From IMG/VR virus record IMGVR_UViG_3300048996_000041, positions 1-37,077 of that record: a stretch of 37,077 bases of DNA, one strand, 5' to 3'. Position 1 is the stretch's first letter; each line of letters begins with the position of its first letter. This document shows positions 29,056-37,077 of this stretch, in pieces. The stretch comes from a virus. Position numbers and translations under genes: made by a program. The notes below the pieces were generated by a model, which was given only the letters and a program-made list of their open reading frames with translations, had not been told where the DNA came from and ran no database searches.

Positions 29056-30591
29056 GTGAGATACACCTGGCGCACCAAGCCTTACGCGCACCAGCAGCGG
29101 GCAGTCAAGTTCGCCCTGTCCCGGTTCAAAGAGGGTGGCCATCCAGCCTTCTTGATGGAGCCCCGGACTGGCAAGACCAAGGCCACCATTGACACTCTCT
29201 CCATCCTGTCCATCAGGGACGGACTGAACAAGGTAGTCATCGTCTGCCCCAACCGCGTGATAGGTACTTGGATCGAAGAATTCGCCAGGCATTGCCCAAT
29301 CGTCTACCAGATCACCGTGTGGGACAAGGACGCGCGTAAGCAGCCTCTGCCGCCGGCCAACGGTCGGTTCGACCTTAACGTGATCCTGGTGAACTACGAA
29401 GCGTTCGCTACTCCCGGGGCCAGCCTGGGCAAGGACCCACGAACCGGGCGCATCAAGCGATCCAAGACCAGGGGTGGTCGGTGGTCCACCCGGAAGAACC
29501 TTCGCAAGTGGATCGGTGACGACCAAGCCGCATGCGTGTTGGATGAGTCACACAAGATCAAATCACCTTCTGGCCGAACGTCGATGATGCTGGTGTCCAT
29601 GAGGGACAACTTCTCACATCGGTTCCTGCTGACCGGTACCCCGGTCACCAAGGCCAAGCGAGCACATGACATCTTCATGCAATGGAAGTTCCTGAATCCG
29701 GAGACGTTCGCTGATTGGCACACGGCCGAAGATTTCAAGAACGCAACCGGCCGATGGACTGATGCCAACGGATTTCCTCAATGGTTGTCTGAGAAGAAGC
29801 CAGGTATGGACAAGCTAAAGGCCGGGCTTCACCAGGACGGGCTGGTGGTTCGGAGAGAAGATTGTTTCGATCTGCCCCCGGTTCAGGACGACGTTAGACG
29901 CATTCGACTTGGTCCGTCCGGGAAGGTCTATGACGACATGGCCGAGGAGATGGTCGCATTGCTCAAGACGGGTGAGGTGGCCGAGGCATCCATCCCCCTC
30001 GTGGTCACCCTCCGACTCCTGCAGATTACCTCCGGATTCGTCGGCGTGCGAGAGACCGTGATGGTCCGGGGCGAACCCAAGCTAATAGCACGACCCGTCC
30101 GTGTGGGGTTCGAGAAGTTGAATGCCCTCGAAGACATCATCAAAGAAGAGATCATCGAACGCGAAGAAAAGGTCATCATCCCGGCACGATTCAACTTCGA
30201 CATGGATGCCATCGTTGCCCTCGGCAAGGCATACCGCATTCCCACGTTCCAGTTGAGGGGCGGCATCAAGCCGGCCGAGGCTGATGAATCACGACGGAAG
30301 TTCAACCGCATGGATGGACCGGCTCTGTTCGTCGTACAGCCGCAGGCGGCATCACTGGGCATTGACCTCCGGTCAGCCAACCGTACGATCTGGTACTCGC
30401 TCACACCGTCCTGGGTGGACTACACGCAGACGTGTGACCGTAATGCCCTCCACGCCGCATCTCGAATCATGACCTACTTGATCGCAGAGGGCACAGTGGA
30501 TGAAGCACAACTAGAGACCCTTGAGATGGATGGCAACCTGTCAAGGGAGCTGCTACGTAAGCCCGAGAAACTGCTCCGCAAACGCCGCTGA
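29056..30591 (+). CDS. SNF2-like SF2 helicase
   Basis: A 511-residue ATPase. RYTWRTKPYAHQQRAVKFAL (Q-motif region), then Walker A EPRTGKTKA (residues 35-43), VVIVCPNRVIGTWIEEF (motif Ia), LDESHKIK (D163-E164-S165-H166, DExH), RFLLTGTPVTK (motif III), and in the second domain VVQPQAASLGIDLRSANRTI and YTQTCDRNAL (motifs V-VI). Such phage helicases resemble SWI2/SNF2 translocases and aid replication or recombination. GTG 29056 with GAGG upstream. The DESH form is usual for the group. Confidence 0.88.
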   Translation: MRYTWRTKPYAHQQRAVKFALSRFKEGGHPAFLMEPRTGKTKATIDTLSILSIRDGLNKVVIVCPNRVIGTWIEEFARHCPIVYQITVWDKDARKQPLPPANGRFDLNVILVNYEAFATPGASLGKDPRTGRIKRSKTRGGRWSTRKNLRKWIGDDQAACVLDESHKIKSPSGRTSMMLVSMRDNFSHRFLLTGTPVTKAKRAHDIFMQWKFLNPETFADWHTAEDFKNATGRWTDANGFPQWLSEKKPGMDKLKAGLHQDGLVVRREDCFDLPPVQDDVRRIRLGPSGKVYDDMAEEMVALLKTGEVAEASIPLVVTLRLLQITSGFVGVRETVMVRGEPKLIARPVRVGFEKLNALEDIIKEEIIEREEKVIIPARFNFDMDAIVALGKAYRIPTFQLRGGIKPAEADESRRKFNRMDGPALFVVQPQAASLGIDLRSANRTIWYSLTPSWVDYTQTCDRNALHAASRIMTYLIAEGTVDEAQLETLEMDGNLSRELLRKPEKLLRKRR

Positions 30592-30629
30592 ATTCTCGTT
30601 GATATCGTTCACACAACGGAGGTATGCAT

Positions 30630-31181
30630 ATGCTTAACGGAGTCATCATTGAGGGTCCCGATGGTTCGGGTAAAACCACATTGGTCAAGGCCCTGTGCAG
30701 GGAGTGGGGTGTGGATGCCGAACCCCGCGCGGCCACATCCGAGGGAGGACCCAATGTGGACCTCATCGCGTACGTGGAACAGGCGGAGTCCAATCTGGCC
30801 ACCCCTCGCCGGTCGGTGTACGACCGACACCCGGTGATCAGTGAGAACATCTACGGGCCGATCATCCGGGGATCGTCCGGTCTGGGTCACAGGATCGACT
30901 GGCTACGCCGACGTCGCAGGGGGTTGCAGCGCAAGGCATTCGTGGTGTGGTGCCTGCCGCCCCTGGCCACGGTGATAGACAATGTGGACCAGTCTGACGT
31001 CCAGATGGCCGGTGTGGACAAGCACATCACCGGAATCTACGCGGGCTACGTGAACGCCGTGGCGTCCTGGCCGGAACTAGACAACTTCTCCGGTACGCAA
31101 CTATGTGCGGTGTATGACTACACCAAGGGACCCACAGCGTACGAGGACCTGCTCAACACCATCAAGAGAAACGTGGGGTAG
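30630..31181 (+). CDS. Deoxynucleoside monophosphate kinase (thymidylate-kinase-like)
   Basis: A 183-residue P-loop kinase. GPDGSGKTT (residues 9-17), then VYDRHPVISENIYGPIIRGS with the DRH-like base-binding region and a basic lid DWLRRRRRGLQRKAF. GGAGG lies 7 bases before ATG 30630 and only one base before ATG 30624, so 30630 is used. It would phosphorylate dNMPs for the polymerase. Substrate not readable. Confidence 0.75.
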   Translation: MLNGVIIEGPDGSGKTTLVKALCREWGVDAEPRAATSEGGPNVDLIAYVEQAESNLATPRRSVYDRHPVISENIYGPIIRGSSGLGHRIDWLRRRRRGLQRKAFVVWCLPPLATVIDNVDQSDVQMAGVDKHITGIYAGYVNAVASWPELDNFSGTQLCAVYDYTKGPTAYEDLLNTIKRNVG

Positions 31182-31187
31182 TCCACT

Positions 31188-31643
31188 ATGGACCGGCTGG
31201 ATGAGATGCTCAAGCTGCAGAACGATTTGCAGAAGTTGATGCCCCCGATCCGGGAGTTTCCGTCCAGGGATCCCGAGACGCTCATGGAGCAAATCCGGAT
31301 GAACGTCTTGGCCCTGATCACCGAGCTGACCGAGATGCTGAATGAGACAGGTTGGAAGCCGTGGGCTACATCCAACCACCTGAACCGGGAAGCATTCACC
31401 AGCGAGACGGTGGATGCCTGGCACTTCTTCATGAACCTAATGCTGTTGGGCGGTGTCACAGCGGACGACCTGCACCAGGGATACCTTCGAAAGCGTCAGG
31501 TCAATGTAGACCGACAGGCCATCGGATACGACGGTGTAGAGGGCAAGTGTCTGGAATGCAAACGAGACTATGCCGATAGGGGTGTCACCTGTACACCCAG
31601 CGATGATCTATCGGATTCCTACTGTGAGATGTATGCGCCGTGA
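31188..31643 (+). CDS. Dimeric (MazG-type) dUTPase with extra Cys tail
   Basis: A 151-residue protein. NVLALITELTEMLNETGWKP followed by ETVDAWHFFMNLMLLGG is the all-alpha dUTPase/MazG pattern (E-x2-E and E-x2-D-x2-HF), keeping dUTP low. After residue 120 an extra CLECKRDYADRGVTCTP tail adds Cys pairs not typical of the family. Start ATG 31188; stop overlaps the next gene (ATGA). It fits a thymidylate-making block. Confidence 0.7.
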   Translation: MDRLDEMLKLQNDLQKLMPPIREFPSRDPETLMEQIRMNVLALITELTEMLNETGWKPWATSNHLNREAFTSETVDAWHFFMNLMLLGGVTADDLHQGYLRKRQVNVDRQAIGYDGVEGKCLECKRDYADRGVTCTPSDDLSDSYCEMYAP

Positions 31644-32611
31644 TCCCCCAACCCCTGATCTTCGACACGGCCACGGACATCCATGACGCCATGTGCGAAC
31701 GGCTGATGTTCGGGACCGAACGGGGAGTCGATTACGACTGGACCCATGGCACCGAAGTGGGTCTACACAACGTGGTCCTGGGTGCCCGGTCCTTCGATTG
31801 GGAATACGACCTCGCGTCGCTATGGATGCCGGCCAGCCGGTGGACCATGATGGTTCGGCAGTACATCGATCCGGCTTTGCTTGACGATTGGGCTGCCAAG
31901 GTCGAAGAACGCATGACCGGGAACTTCGGTGGCCGCAAAGCACGGGGCATCGCGGTACTGCGAACCAACGCGGTCCAAGGCAAGGGCACGGGAAGGGGTG
32001 TCAGGCGGCGCTGGGGGTCCTGCATGCTGGCGTTGTCATTCCGGGCCACCCCCATCCCCACCGTTACGCTACACAGCCGTACAACGTACTTCGGATACCT
32101 GGCTGCCATGGACATGACCGTTGCCCATGCCTTCGCACGGATGGCTGGAGAGATCATTGGGGTACACCCTTCGGCCATGCAGTTTGTCTGGACCCTTCAG
32201 CTCGCCCAATTCCACGGGTTCCGATCACTGGCTTGGCCTCTGATGGATGACGCGATGCGCGCCCAGATGGATGACGACCTCCCAAACCGCATGAGCATCA
32301 AGTCACCCATCGGGTACCGCAAAGCCCTTGATGGGTATCACCGGATCAAGAAGTCCGACGAGGCCGGGAAGCTATACGGCGACGAGGCATTCTCATCCTT
32401 CGCCCGGGTACGTCGGCGGTTCCACACCGAGGCATACGGCATCGAGTACGCCAGGCAATTCGAAGGAGGTACCAAGAACCGAGGGGGCAAATCAGGGTTC
32501 ACCAAGCTACCCCAACTATGGGCATCGTCGCTTGACCTTGCCACACCTCTTGCAGGACGACCGTCCAAAGCAGATGAGACAAGTGGATGGGATGACGACG
32601 ATGAGGACTGA
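31640..32611 (+). CDS. Thymidylate-synthase-fold protein, divergent (possible dCMP-specific)
   Basis: A 323-residue protein. I read a ThyA-like core: GVRRRWGSCMLALSFRATP with a Cys (C128), TVTLHSRTTYFGYL with Arg147, and AAMDMTVAHA with Asp158. Cys-to-Arg is 19 residues and Arg-to-Asp 11, close to ThyA (C146, R166, N177: 20 and 11). The N-terminal 100 residues and C-terminal 100 are extra. If right, the dUMP-selecting Asn is Asp, as in dCMP hydroxymethylases. No annotation was checked; moderate to low confidence. Confidence 0.45.
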   Translation: MIPQPLIFDTATDIHDAMCERLMFGTERGVDYDWTHGTEVGLHNVVLGARSFDWEYDLASLWMPASRWTMMVRQYIDPALLDDWAAKVEERMTGNFGGRKARGIAVLRTNAVQGKGTGRGVRRRWGSCMLALSFRATPIPTVTLHSRTTYFGYLAAMDMTVAHAFARMAGEIIGVHPSAMQFVWTLQLAQFHGFRSLAWPLMDDAMRAQMDDDLPNRMSIKSPIGYRKALDGYHRIKKSDEAGKLYGDEAFSSFARVRRRFHTEAYGIEYARQFEGGTKNRGGKSGFTKLPQLWASSLDLATPLAGRPSKADETSGWDDDDED

Positions 32612-32792
32612 TGCCCAACGAGAGATGATCGCCCGCTACCACGAATGGAGGAATGAGGTCATTGACAACCTGTCTGCTATCGAGAACATGTTGATCGATG
32701 GCCACTACGTGACGGCCACCCATTCAATCGAAGCCGTGTCCTACAACGTGACCTCGATGGTCACCATGATGAAGAAGGCTACCGACGCATGA
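32592..32792 (+). CDS. 66-aa helical protein
   Basis: TTMRTDAQREMIARYHEWRN followed by EVIDNLSAIENMLIDGHYV and SMVTMMKKATDA: mainly helical with Met/Thr repeats. It overlaps the previous gene by 20 nt, and its stop overlaps the next ATG (ATGA). Unknown. Confidence 0.58.
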   Translation: MTTMRTDAQREMIARYHEWRNEVIDNLSAIENMLIDGHYVTATHSIEAVSYNVTSMVTMMKKATDA

Positions 32793-33637
32793 CCCCCGAA
32801 GAAGCACGGTTCGATGGCTGGTACCGGAACCACGTCTATCACCTGCTGGACAGTACGCCCCTCCACACGGGCGAGTGGCAATCATTGGACACCAGCGGAT
32901 CCAAGGCCCACGCCACGTACGAACTGCTGAACGTCCGCTTCCCATGGACCAACGTGCCGGACAGCATCGCGGATCTGCAACAGATCGTCAAGCCCAACCT
33001 CCCATGGGCCGAGAACCACTTCCGTGAACGCGTCAGCGGCCATCCGCTTAACCCCGGTGTGGAGTACGCCAACTGGCCCTGGTACAAGAACAATGTGGAC
33101 ACTCACCGGGCTGATGGCACATTCTCACACACGTACATGGAACGGTACTGGCCGAAGGATGCCAATGATGGAGACATCAATGGGGAGCAGCACAAGGGCA
33201 TCCGGTACCTGTACGGAGACCTGGCCGATGTGGCAGACTTGCTGATCAAGGCGCCGCTTACCCGGCAAGCATATCTTCCAGTGTGGTTCCCGGAGGACAC
33301 CGGGGCCGTCCATGGTGAACGAGTACCATGCAGTCTCGGATACCACTTCATCATCCGGGATGGTCTACTGCACTGCAACTACTACATCCGGTCGTGTGAC
33401 ATCGTTCGCCACTTCCGAGATGACGTGTACCTCACGGCCCGACTAATGCAGTGGGTATGCCGGAGGTACAACGGTCGAGGGGATGACTCGTCTCATCCAG
33501 GCCCCAACATGATCCAGCCCGGGGAGCTCAACATGCACATCACATCCCTTCACGCATTCGTGGGGGACAAGTGGACACTCGACAAGATCCTGGAAGGATC
33601 CCACGATGACAACGCCGGAGCCACGACCGACGCGTGA
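32789..33637 (+). CDS. Thymidylate-synthase-like protein (possible dCMP-specific)
   Basis: A 282-residue protein. ERVPCSLGYHFIIRDGLLHC holds a catalytic-type Cys (C181), YYIRSCDIVRHF the phosphate Arg (R201) with the RSCD signature, and RDDVYLTARLMQWV the region where ThyA has FNIA: Asp212 here. Cys-Arg is 20 and Arg-Asp 11 residues, the same as C146-R166-N177 in E. coli ThyA. Asn-to-Asp is the change that makes T4 gp42 act on dCMP. ThyX in the same phage already makes dTMP, so this enzyme may modify dCMP. Sure of family, less sure of substrate. Confidence 0.78.
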   Translation: MTPEEARFDGWYRNHVYHLLDSTPLHTGEWQSLDTSGSKAHATYELLNVRFPWTNVPDSIADLQQIVKPNLPWAENHFRERVSGHPLNPGVEYANWPWYKNNVDTHRADGTFSHTYMERYWPKDANDGDINGEQHKGIRYLYGDLADVADLLIKAPLTRQAYLPVWFPEDTGAVHGERVPCSLGYHFIIRDGLLHCNYYIRSCDIVRHFRDDVYLTARLMQWVCRRYNGRGDDSSHPGPNMIQPGELNMHITSLHAFVGDKWTLDKILEGSHDDNAGATTDA

Positions 33638-34097
33638 TCAGGTTCTGATGATGACTGCCCAGACGTACGCAGCCAGAACCACCTGTGCACGTAGCTCGGT
33701 TGGTGCCGTCATCTCTCGCGAAGGTCGCATCCTGGCCACTGGCTACAATGGATCACCGGCCGGCATGACCCACTGCGACCACAGTTGCGACTGTCCCAAC
33801 GAAGCCAAGTACGCCACGGTCACCAGTCGGGCAGACAACCCTCATCAGGTTGGGTGTCGAACCACCCGGCCATGCATCATCGCGGTTCACGCCGAGGCCA
33901 ACGCCATCGCCTGGGCAGCCAAGCACGGCACGGCCACTGATGGTGCCGAGCTACACACCACAATGTCTCCGTGTTACGGATGCGCTCAACTCATCATCAA
34001 CGCTGGGATCACCCGCGTAACGTTCGCCCGGACGTACCGTGACCAGTCGGGTATCAGACTTCTTGAAAACGCAGGGGTGGTGGCTGTCAAGTCATGA
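33606..34097 (+). CDS. dCMP deaminase
   Basis: A 163-residue deaminase. HAEANAI (H95, E97) and SPCYGCAQLI (C123, C126) are the zinc/catalytic site, with TSSVGAVIS-like ARSSVGAVISREGRILATGY upstream as in dCMP deaminases. A Cys-rich insertion (CDHSCDCPNEAKYATVTSRA to GCRTTRPC, about residues 59-90) could bind a second zinc, as in T4 dCD. It makes dUMP from dCMP for ThyX. It overlaps the previous gene by 32 nt; GGAAGGA is upstream. Confidence 0.85.
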   Translation: MTTPEPRPTRDQVLMMTAQTYAARTTCARSSVGAVISREGRILATGYNGSPAGMTHCDHSCDCPNEAKYATVTSRADNPHQVGCRTTRPCIIAVHAEANAIAWAAKHGTATDGAELHTTMSPCYGCAQLIINAGITRVTFARTYRDQSGIRLLENAGVVAVKS

Positions 34098-36640
34098 ACA
34101 CTGAACTCCGGTTGGCCGTCAGGAATGCTGTCTGTGACCACTGTCGACTATCGGCACAGGCCGAAGGCGATAGCGTGTGTGTCACCGGCAGTGGGCCAGC
34201 CGGAGCCAAAGTGGTCATCGTCACCAAGTTCCCGGCCGGGGGTCGGACCAAGACCGAGCTGACCAAGTACCTGACCGAGGCCGGGTTCAACCCGGACGAT
34301 CTGATGTGGTGCTCAGCAATGAAGTGCCGCACGTGGGACCTCGACCCCAACAAGACCGACATGAAAGCGTGCCGGCCATATCTGACTGCCGAGCTGGAAT
34401 TCATCAAGCCGGACTGGGTGTTGGCCCTTGGTACAGAACCCTTGTTCGCCACCACGGGCAAGTCAGGGATCATGAAGTACCGAGGGGGCATCGACCTCCA
34501 CACATCCGGTGCGCAGGTGTTCGCCACCATCAGCCCGTCGATGGTAGCCAGGAACCCCGGACTGCTGGGTGGGTTCCTCGCTGACCTCCGATACTTCTAC
34601 AATCTGACCACGGGTCAGACCGGTACCGATCCCCACCACGTACCGGGACCGGCACGCACGACCACAGTAGACACCAAGGACCGTCTCAGAGACACGCTGA
34701 GCGCCTTGGATACCGCATCCGCCGTTTCGTACGATGTGGAAACAACCAGGGGCTCTGAATTCGAATCAGAGTCTCGGATCGTATCCCTGGCCGTGACCAC
34801 CGTGCAGGTGGATGGCGACATGGACACTGCCCACGTGTGGAAGATTCCCTTGTATCATCCGGACTCGCCGTGGTTGTCCCGGTGGGAGTCTGTCGTCAAG
34901 CTTGTGGTCAAACACCTGATCAAACCGAAGCGACGCATCGCGCACAACGCCAAGTTCGACACTCGCTGGTTGGTCCACTTCGGTGGTGTGGATCTGCGCC
35001 CGACGTTTGACACGATCGTGGCAGCCGGCCTGCTCGATGAGAACCGACCCAAGGGTCTCAAGCCATTGGCTCAACAATTGCTTGGGGCCGAGCCGTGGGG
35101 CATCGACGTATCCAAGGTGGACTGGTGGTTGGAGATACCGCTGCCGGACATCCTCGAATACAACGGCATGGACACCTGGCACACGATGCGTTTGTACTAC
35201 CTGTTCCGGAAGCAATTGGTGGAGCAGCCCCGTATCGCACGGTTGTTCTCACGACTGATGATGCGTGCCATTCGGAAGTTGGTGGTCATCGAACGCCGAG
35301 GGGTATGGACAGACGCTCGACAACTAGAGATCAACTGGGGAATCGCTGAGCACGAACGGTCTGCCATTGAACAGCAGCTCACCCAATGGCTACCTGAAGA
35401 TGACGATGCGATACCGGATGAGTTCTGGAACAGGAAGGGGGAACTGCTCGTCAACTGGAACCCATCAAACTTCTTGAGATGGTTCGTGTTTGAATGGCTT
35501 GAGATGCCCGTGCTTAAACGAGGCAAGCAGAAAGATGATGGATCACCCGGCGACCCCTCGGTTGCTGAAGCCGTGATGATGGAGCTGGGTGAACAACACG
35601 AGGCATGCAAGCTATTGCTCGATCGAGTGGAATGGAACAAGTTCTGCACATCATTCTTCGGGCCATACACAGACCAGCTCACCCCGGCATCCCGCATCCA
35701 CACCACCTTCAAACCGTGGGGCACTGTCACCGGTCGGCTATCATCCGGTAAGGAAGATGCTGAGAAGATCACATCCAAAGCACAACGCCGGGGTGTCAAC
35801 CTGCAACAGGTCCCAAGGAATCCGCTGGTACGGGGGGTGTTCGGGGCTCCGCCCGGATCGGCATTCGTGGAAGCTGACTATTCCCAGGTTGAACTGCGGG
35901 TTGCCGCGTTCATTGCACGCGAAGACACCATGCTTCATCTGTACGCCACCGGTCAAGACATTCACATGACCATGGCTATGCAGATGACCGGCAAGCCAGC
36001 ATCGGAAGTCACCAAAGATGAACGCAAGAAGGCCAAGGCCGTAAACTTCGGATTCCTCTACGGCATGGGATGGAACAAGTTCATCAGCACCGCCTGGTCC
36101 AACTATGGCGTGCGGGTTACCGAACAGGAAGCCAAGGCATTCCGCACTGCATTCTTCAGGTCATACCCATTGCTGATGCGTTGGCACGCCAAGCAGCGGC
36201 GGATGGCCCACAAATTCGGCCGTGTGGAGACCCCTATGGGTCGCATCCGGCACCTGCCCGATATCTACTCACCTATCGACGGGGTACGGGCCGAGGCTGA
36301 ACGCCAGGCAATCAACTCCCCAGTCCAAGCAATGGCCTCTGACATGGCACTACTGGCCATGATCCTGATTGACGACCAATTCCTTGCAGAGGGCTTGACT
36401 GGGCATCCAATTGGTACAGTGCATGACGCGGTTAACTTCGAAATTCCTCACGATGAATTGGCCGTAGCCTTGCCTATCATCAAGGACACAATGGAGAATC
36501 TACCGCTCGAGGAATTGTTCAAGGTTCACTTGGACGTACCCATTGTGGCTGATCTCAAGGTTGGGTCTCGATGGGGTGGAGCAAAGGAAATCGCACCGGC
36601 CGATGTCTACAACTGGAACCCAGAATTGGTGACTGCCTAA
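34094..36640 (+). CDS. DNA polymerase I family A fused to N-terminal UDG-like Fe-S domain
   Basis: An 848-residue replicase. Residues 1-180 resemble a family-4 uracil-DNA glycosylase: Cys 14, 17, 78 and 93 are well placed for a 4Fe-4S cluster, but the catalytic GEAPG reads TKFPAGG and the HPS motif reads SPS. The 3'-5' exonuclease has D214/E216, N285/D289 and Y356/D360. The polymerase has motif A DYSQVELR (D595), the O-helix RKKAKAVNFGFLYG (R644, K648, F652, Y656) and motif C VHDAV (D778), where the usual Glu after Asp is Ala. Confidence 0.93.
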   Translation: MNTELRLAVRNAVCDHCRLSAQAEGDSVCVTGSGPAGAKVVIVTKFPAGGRTKTELTKYLTEAGFNPDDLMWCSAMKCRTWDLDPNKTDMKACRPYLTAELEFIKPDWVLALGTEPLFATTGKSGIMKYRGGIDLHTSGAQVFATISPSMVARNPGLLGGFLADLRYFYNLTTGQTGTDPHHVPGPARTTTVDTKDRLRDTLSALDTASAVSYDVETTRGSEFESESRIVSLAVTTVQVDGDMDTAHVWKIPLYHPDSPWLSRWESVVKLVVKHLIKPKRRIAHNAKFDTRWLVHFGGVDLRPTFDTIVAAGLLDENRPKGLKPLAQQLLGAEPWGIDVSKVDWWLEIPLPDILEYNGMDTWHTMRLYYLFRKQLVEQPRIARLFSRLMMRAIRKLVVIERRGVWTDARQLEINWGIAEHERSAIEQQLTQWLPEDDDAIPDEFWNRKGELLVNWNPSNFLRWFVFEWLEMPVLKRGKQKDDGSPGDPSVAEAVMMELGEQHEACKLLLDRVEWNKFCTSFFGPYTDQLTPASRIHTTFKPWGTVTGRLSSGKEDAEKITSKAQRRGVNLQQVPRNPLVRGVFGAPPGSAFVEADYSQVELRVAAFIAREDTMLHLYATGQDIHMTMAMQMTGKPASEVTKDERKKAKAVNFGFLYGMGWNKFISTAWSNYGVRVTEQEAKAFRTAFFRSYPLLMRWHAKQRRMAHKFGRVETPMGRIRHLPDIYSPIDGVRAEAERQAINSPVQAMASDMALLAMILIDDQFLAEGLTGHPIGTVHDAVNFEIPHDELAVALPIIKDTMENLPLEELFKVHLDVPIVADLKVGSRWGGAKEIAPADVYNWNPELVTA

Positions 36641-37077
36641 TGACCACGACTGACCTCTACATTGAAGATGGCGTGGCCATCACGACACACTCGATGCTCA
36701 AATGTATGGGTCGGTGTCCCAAGCAAACGCAGTACAAGTACATCGAAAGACTAAAGAAACGATACGCCACGGCCAGGGACAAGCCATTGCGCCGGGGTAC
36801 GTGGCTGCACTCATTACTCGAAGAATACTATGCCGGCCGGTCATGGACCGCCAAGCATAAGCAACTGTCGGCCCAGTTCTCTGAACTGATGGATGAAGAG
36901 AAAGACGACCTCGGGGATCTACCCAACGAGTGCGCCCAGATCATGCGTTCCTACCTGTGGCACTACGGCGCCAACAAGGAAGACCCCATGCACGGGTGGG
37001 ACGTCAAGGGTGTGGAGATGACCCTGGAATGCCCGTGGCCGGACGGTGAAGGTATCTACCGTGGCCGGGTAGACATG
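36640..37077 (+). CDS. Cas4/RecB-like PD-(D/E)XK exonuclease, N-terminal part
   Basis: A frame starting at the TAATG overlap with the polymerase stop and cut by the window end after 146 codons. HSMLKCMGRCPKQTQYKY opens the nuclease; RGTWLHSLLEEYY (H57) and GRVDM (D145) are the H-motif and first metal-binding Asp of the Cas4/RecB nuclease fold. Further catalytic residues and possible Fe-S Cys would follow outside. In phages such nucleases work with the SNF2-like helicase in recombination or end processing. Confidence 0.75.
   Translation, partial: MTTTDLYIEDGVAITTHSMLKCMGRCPKQTQYKYIERLKKRYATARDKPLRRGTWLHSLLEEYYAGRSWTAKHKQLSAQFSELMDEEKDDLGDLPNECAQIMRSYLWHYGANKEDPMHGWDVKGVEMTLECPWPDGEGIYRGRVDM

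Noticed and set aside
36640-37077. Cas4-like gene as evidence of a CRISPR system
   Set aside because: Cas4-type nucleases are common in actinophages without CRISPR; here it follows the polymerase and a helicase is nearby.

Overview
The window is most of one arm, plus the early part of the other arm, of a tailed double-stranded DNA phage of an actinobacterium (siphovirus-like). The support is the HK97-type head gene order, the long tape measure preceded by two overlapping tail-assembly-chaperone frames, ThyX, the many short zinc-ribbon proteins, GTG/TTG starts, fairly high G+C, and tightly packed genes with ATGA/GTGA/TGATG overlaps. I do not name the host genus or phage cluster.

Layout. Positions 1-15100 (minus strand, read right to left) hold the virion genes: small and large terminase, portal, a 92-aa conserved protein, MuF-like protein, scaffold, decoration protein, major capsid protein, an SAP-like protein, a lectin-like/head-tail-adaptor fusion, three collagen-like proteins, head closure, HK97 gp10-like protein, tail terminator, a second SAP-like protein, a Com-like zinc protein, major tail protein, two chaperone frames and the start of the tape measure. 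A good promoter-like sequence lies just upstream at 15214-15242. Positions 15262-24851 (also minus) carry a long run of small genes with ThyX and a GH25 endolysin, starting near a winged-helix protein. This run includes at least five genes too short for a routine ORF list. It is interrupted at 21482-22061 by a gene-free array of 28 degenerate short repeats in almost perfect 19/28-bp register, the most unusual object in the window. Positions 25115-27259 (minus) encode a primase-helicase. From 27388 the direction switches to plus, with small genes and then a nucleotide-metabolism and replication block: SNF2-like helicase, deoxynucleotide kinase, dimeric dUTPase, two thymidylate-synthase-fold proteins, dCMP deaminase, a UDG-like/DNA polymerase A fusion and a Cas4-like nuclease cut by the window end.

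How it fits together. The right arm makes and polishes the dNTP pool and copies DNA. The middle arm supplies small accessory proteins, ThyX and lysis functions. The left arm builds the capsid and tail. Both synthase-fold proteins carry Asp where ThyA has its dUMP-selecting Asn, pointing to dCMP as substrate and so possibly to modified cytosine. The short word GTGTGGAG is strongly over-represented, spread over both arms and both strands. All counts and alignments were done by eye, without database searches.
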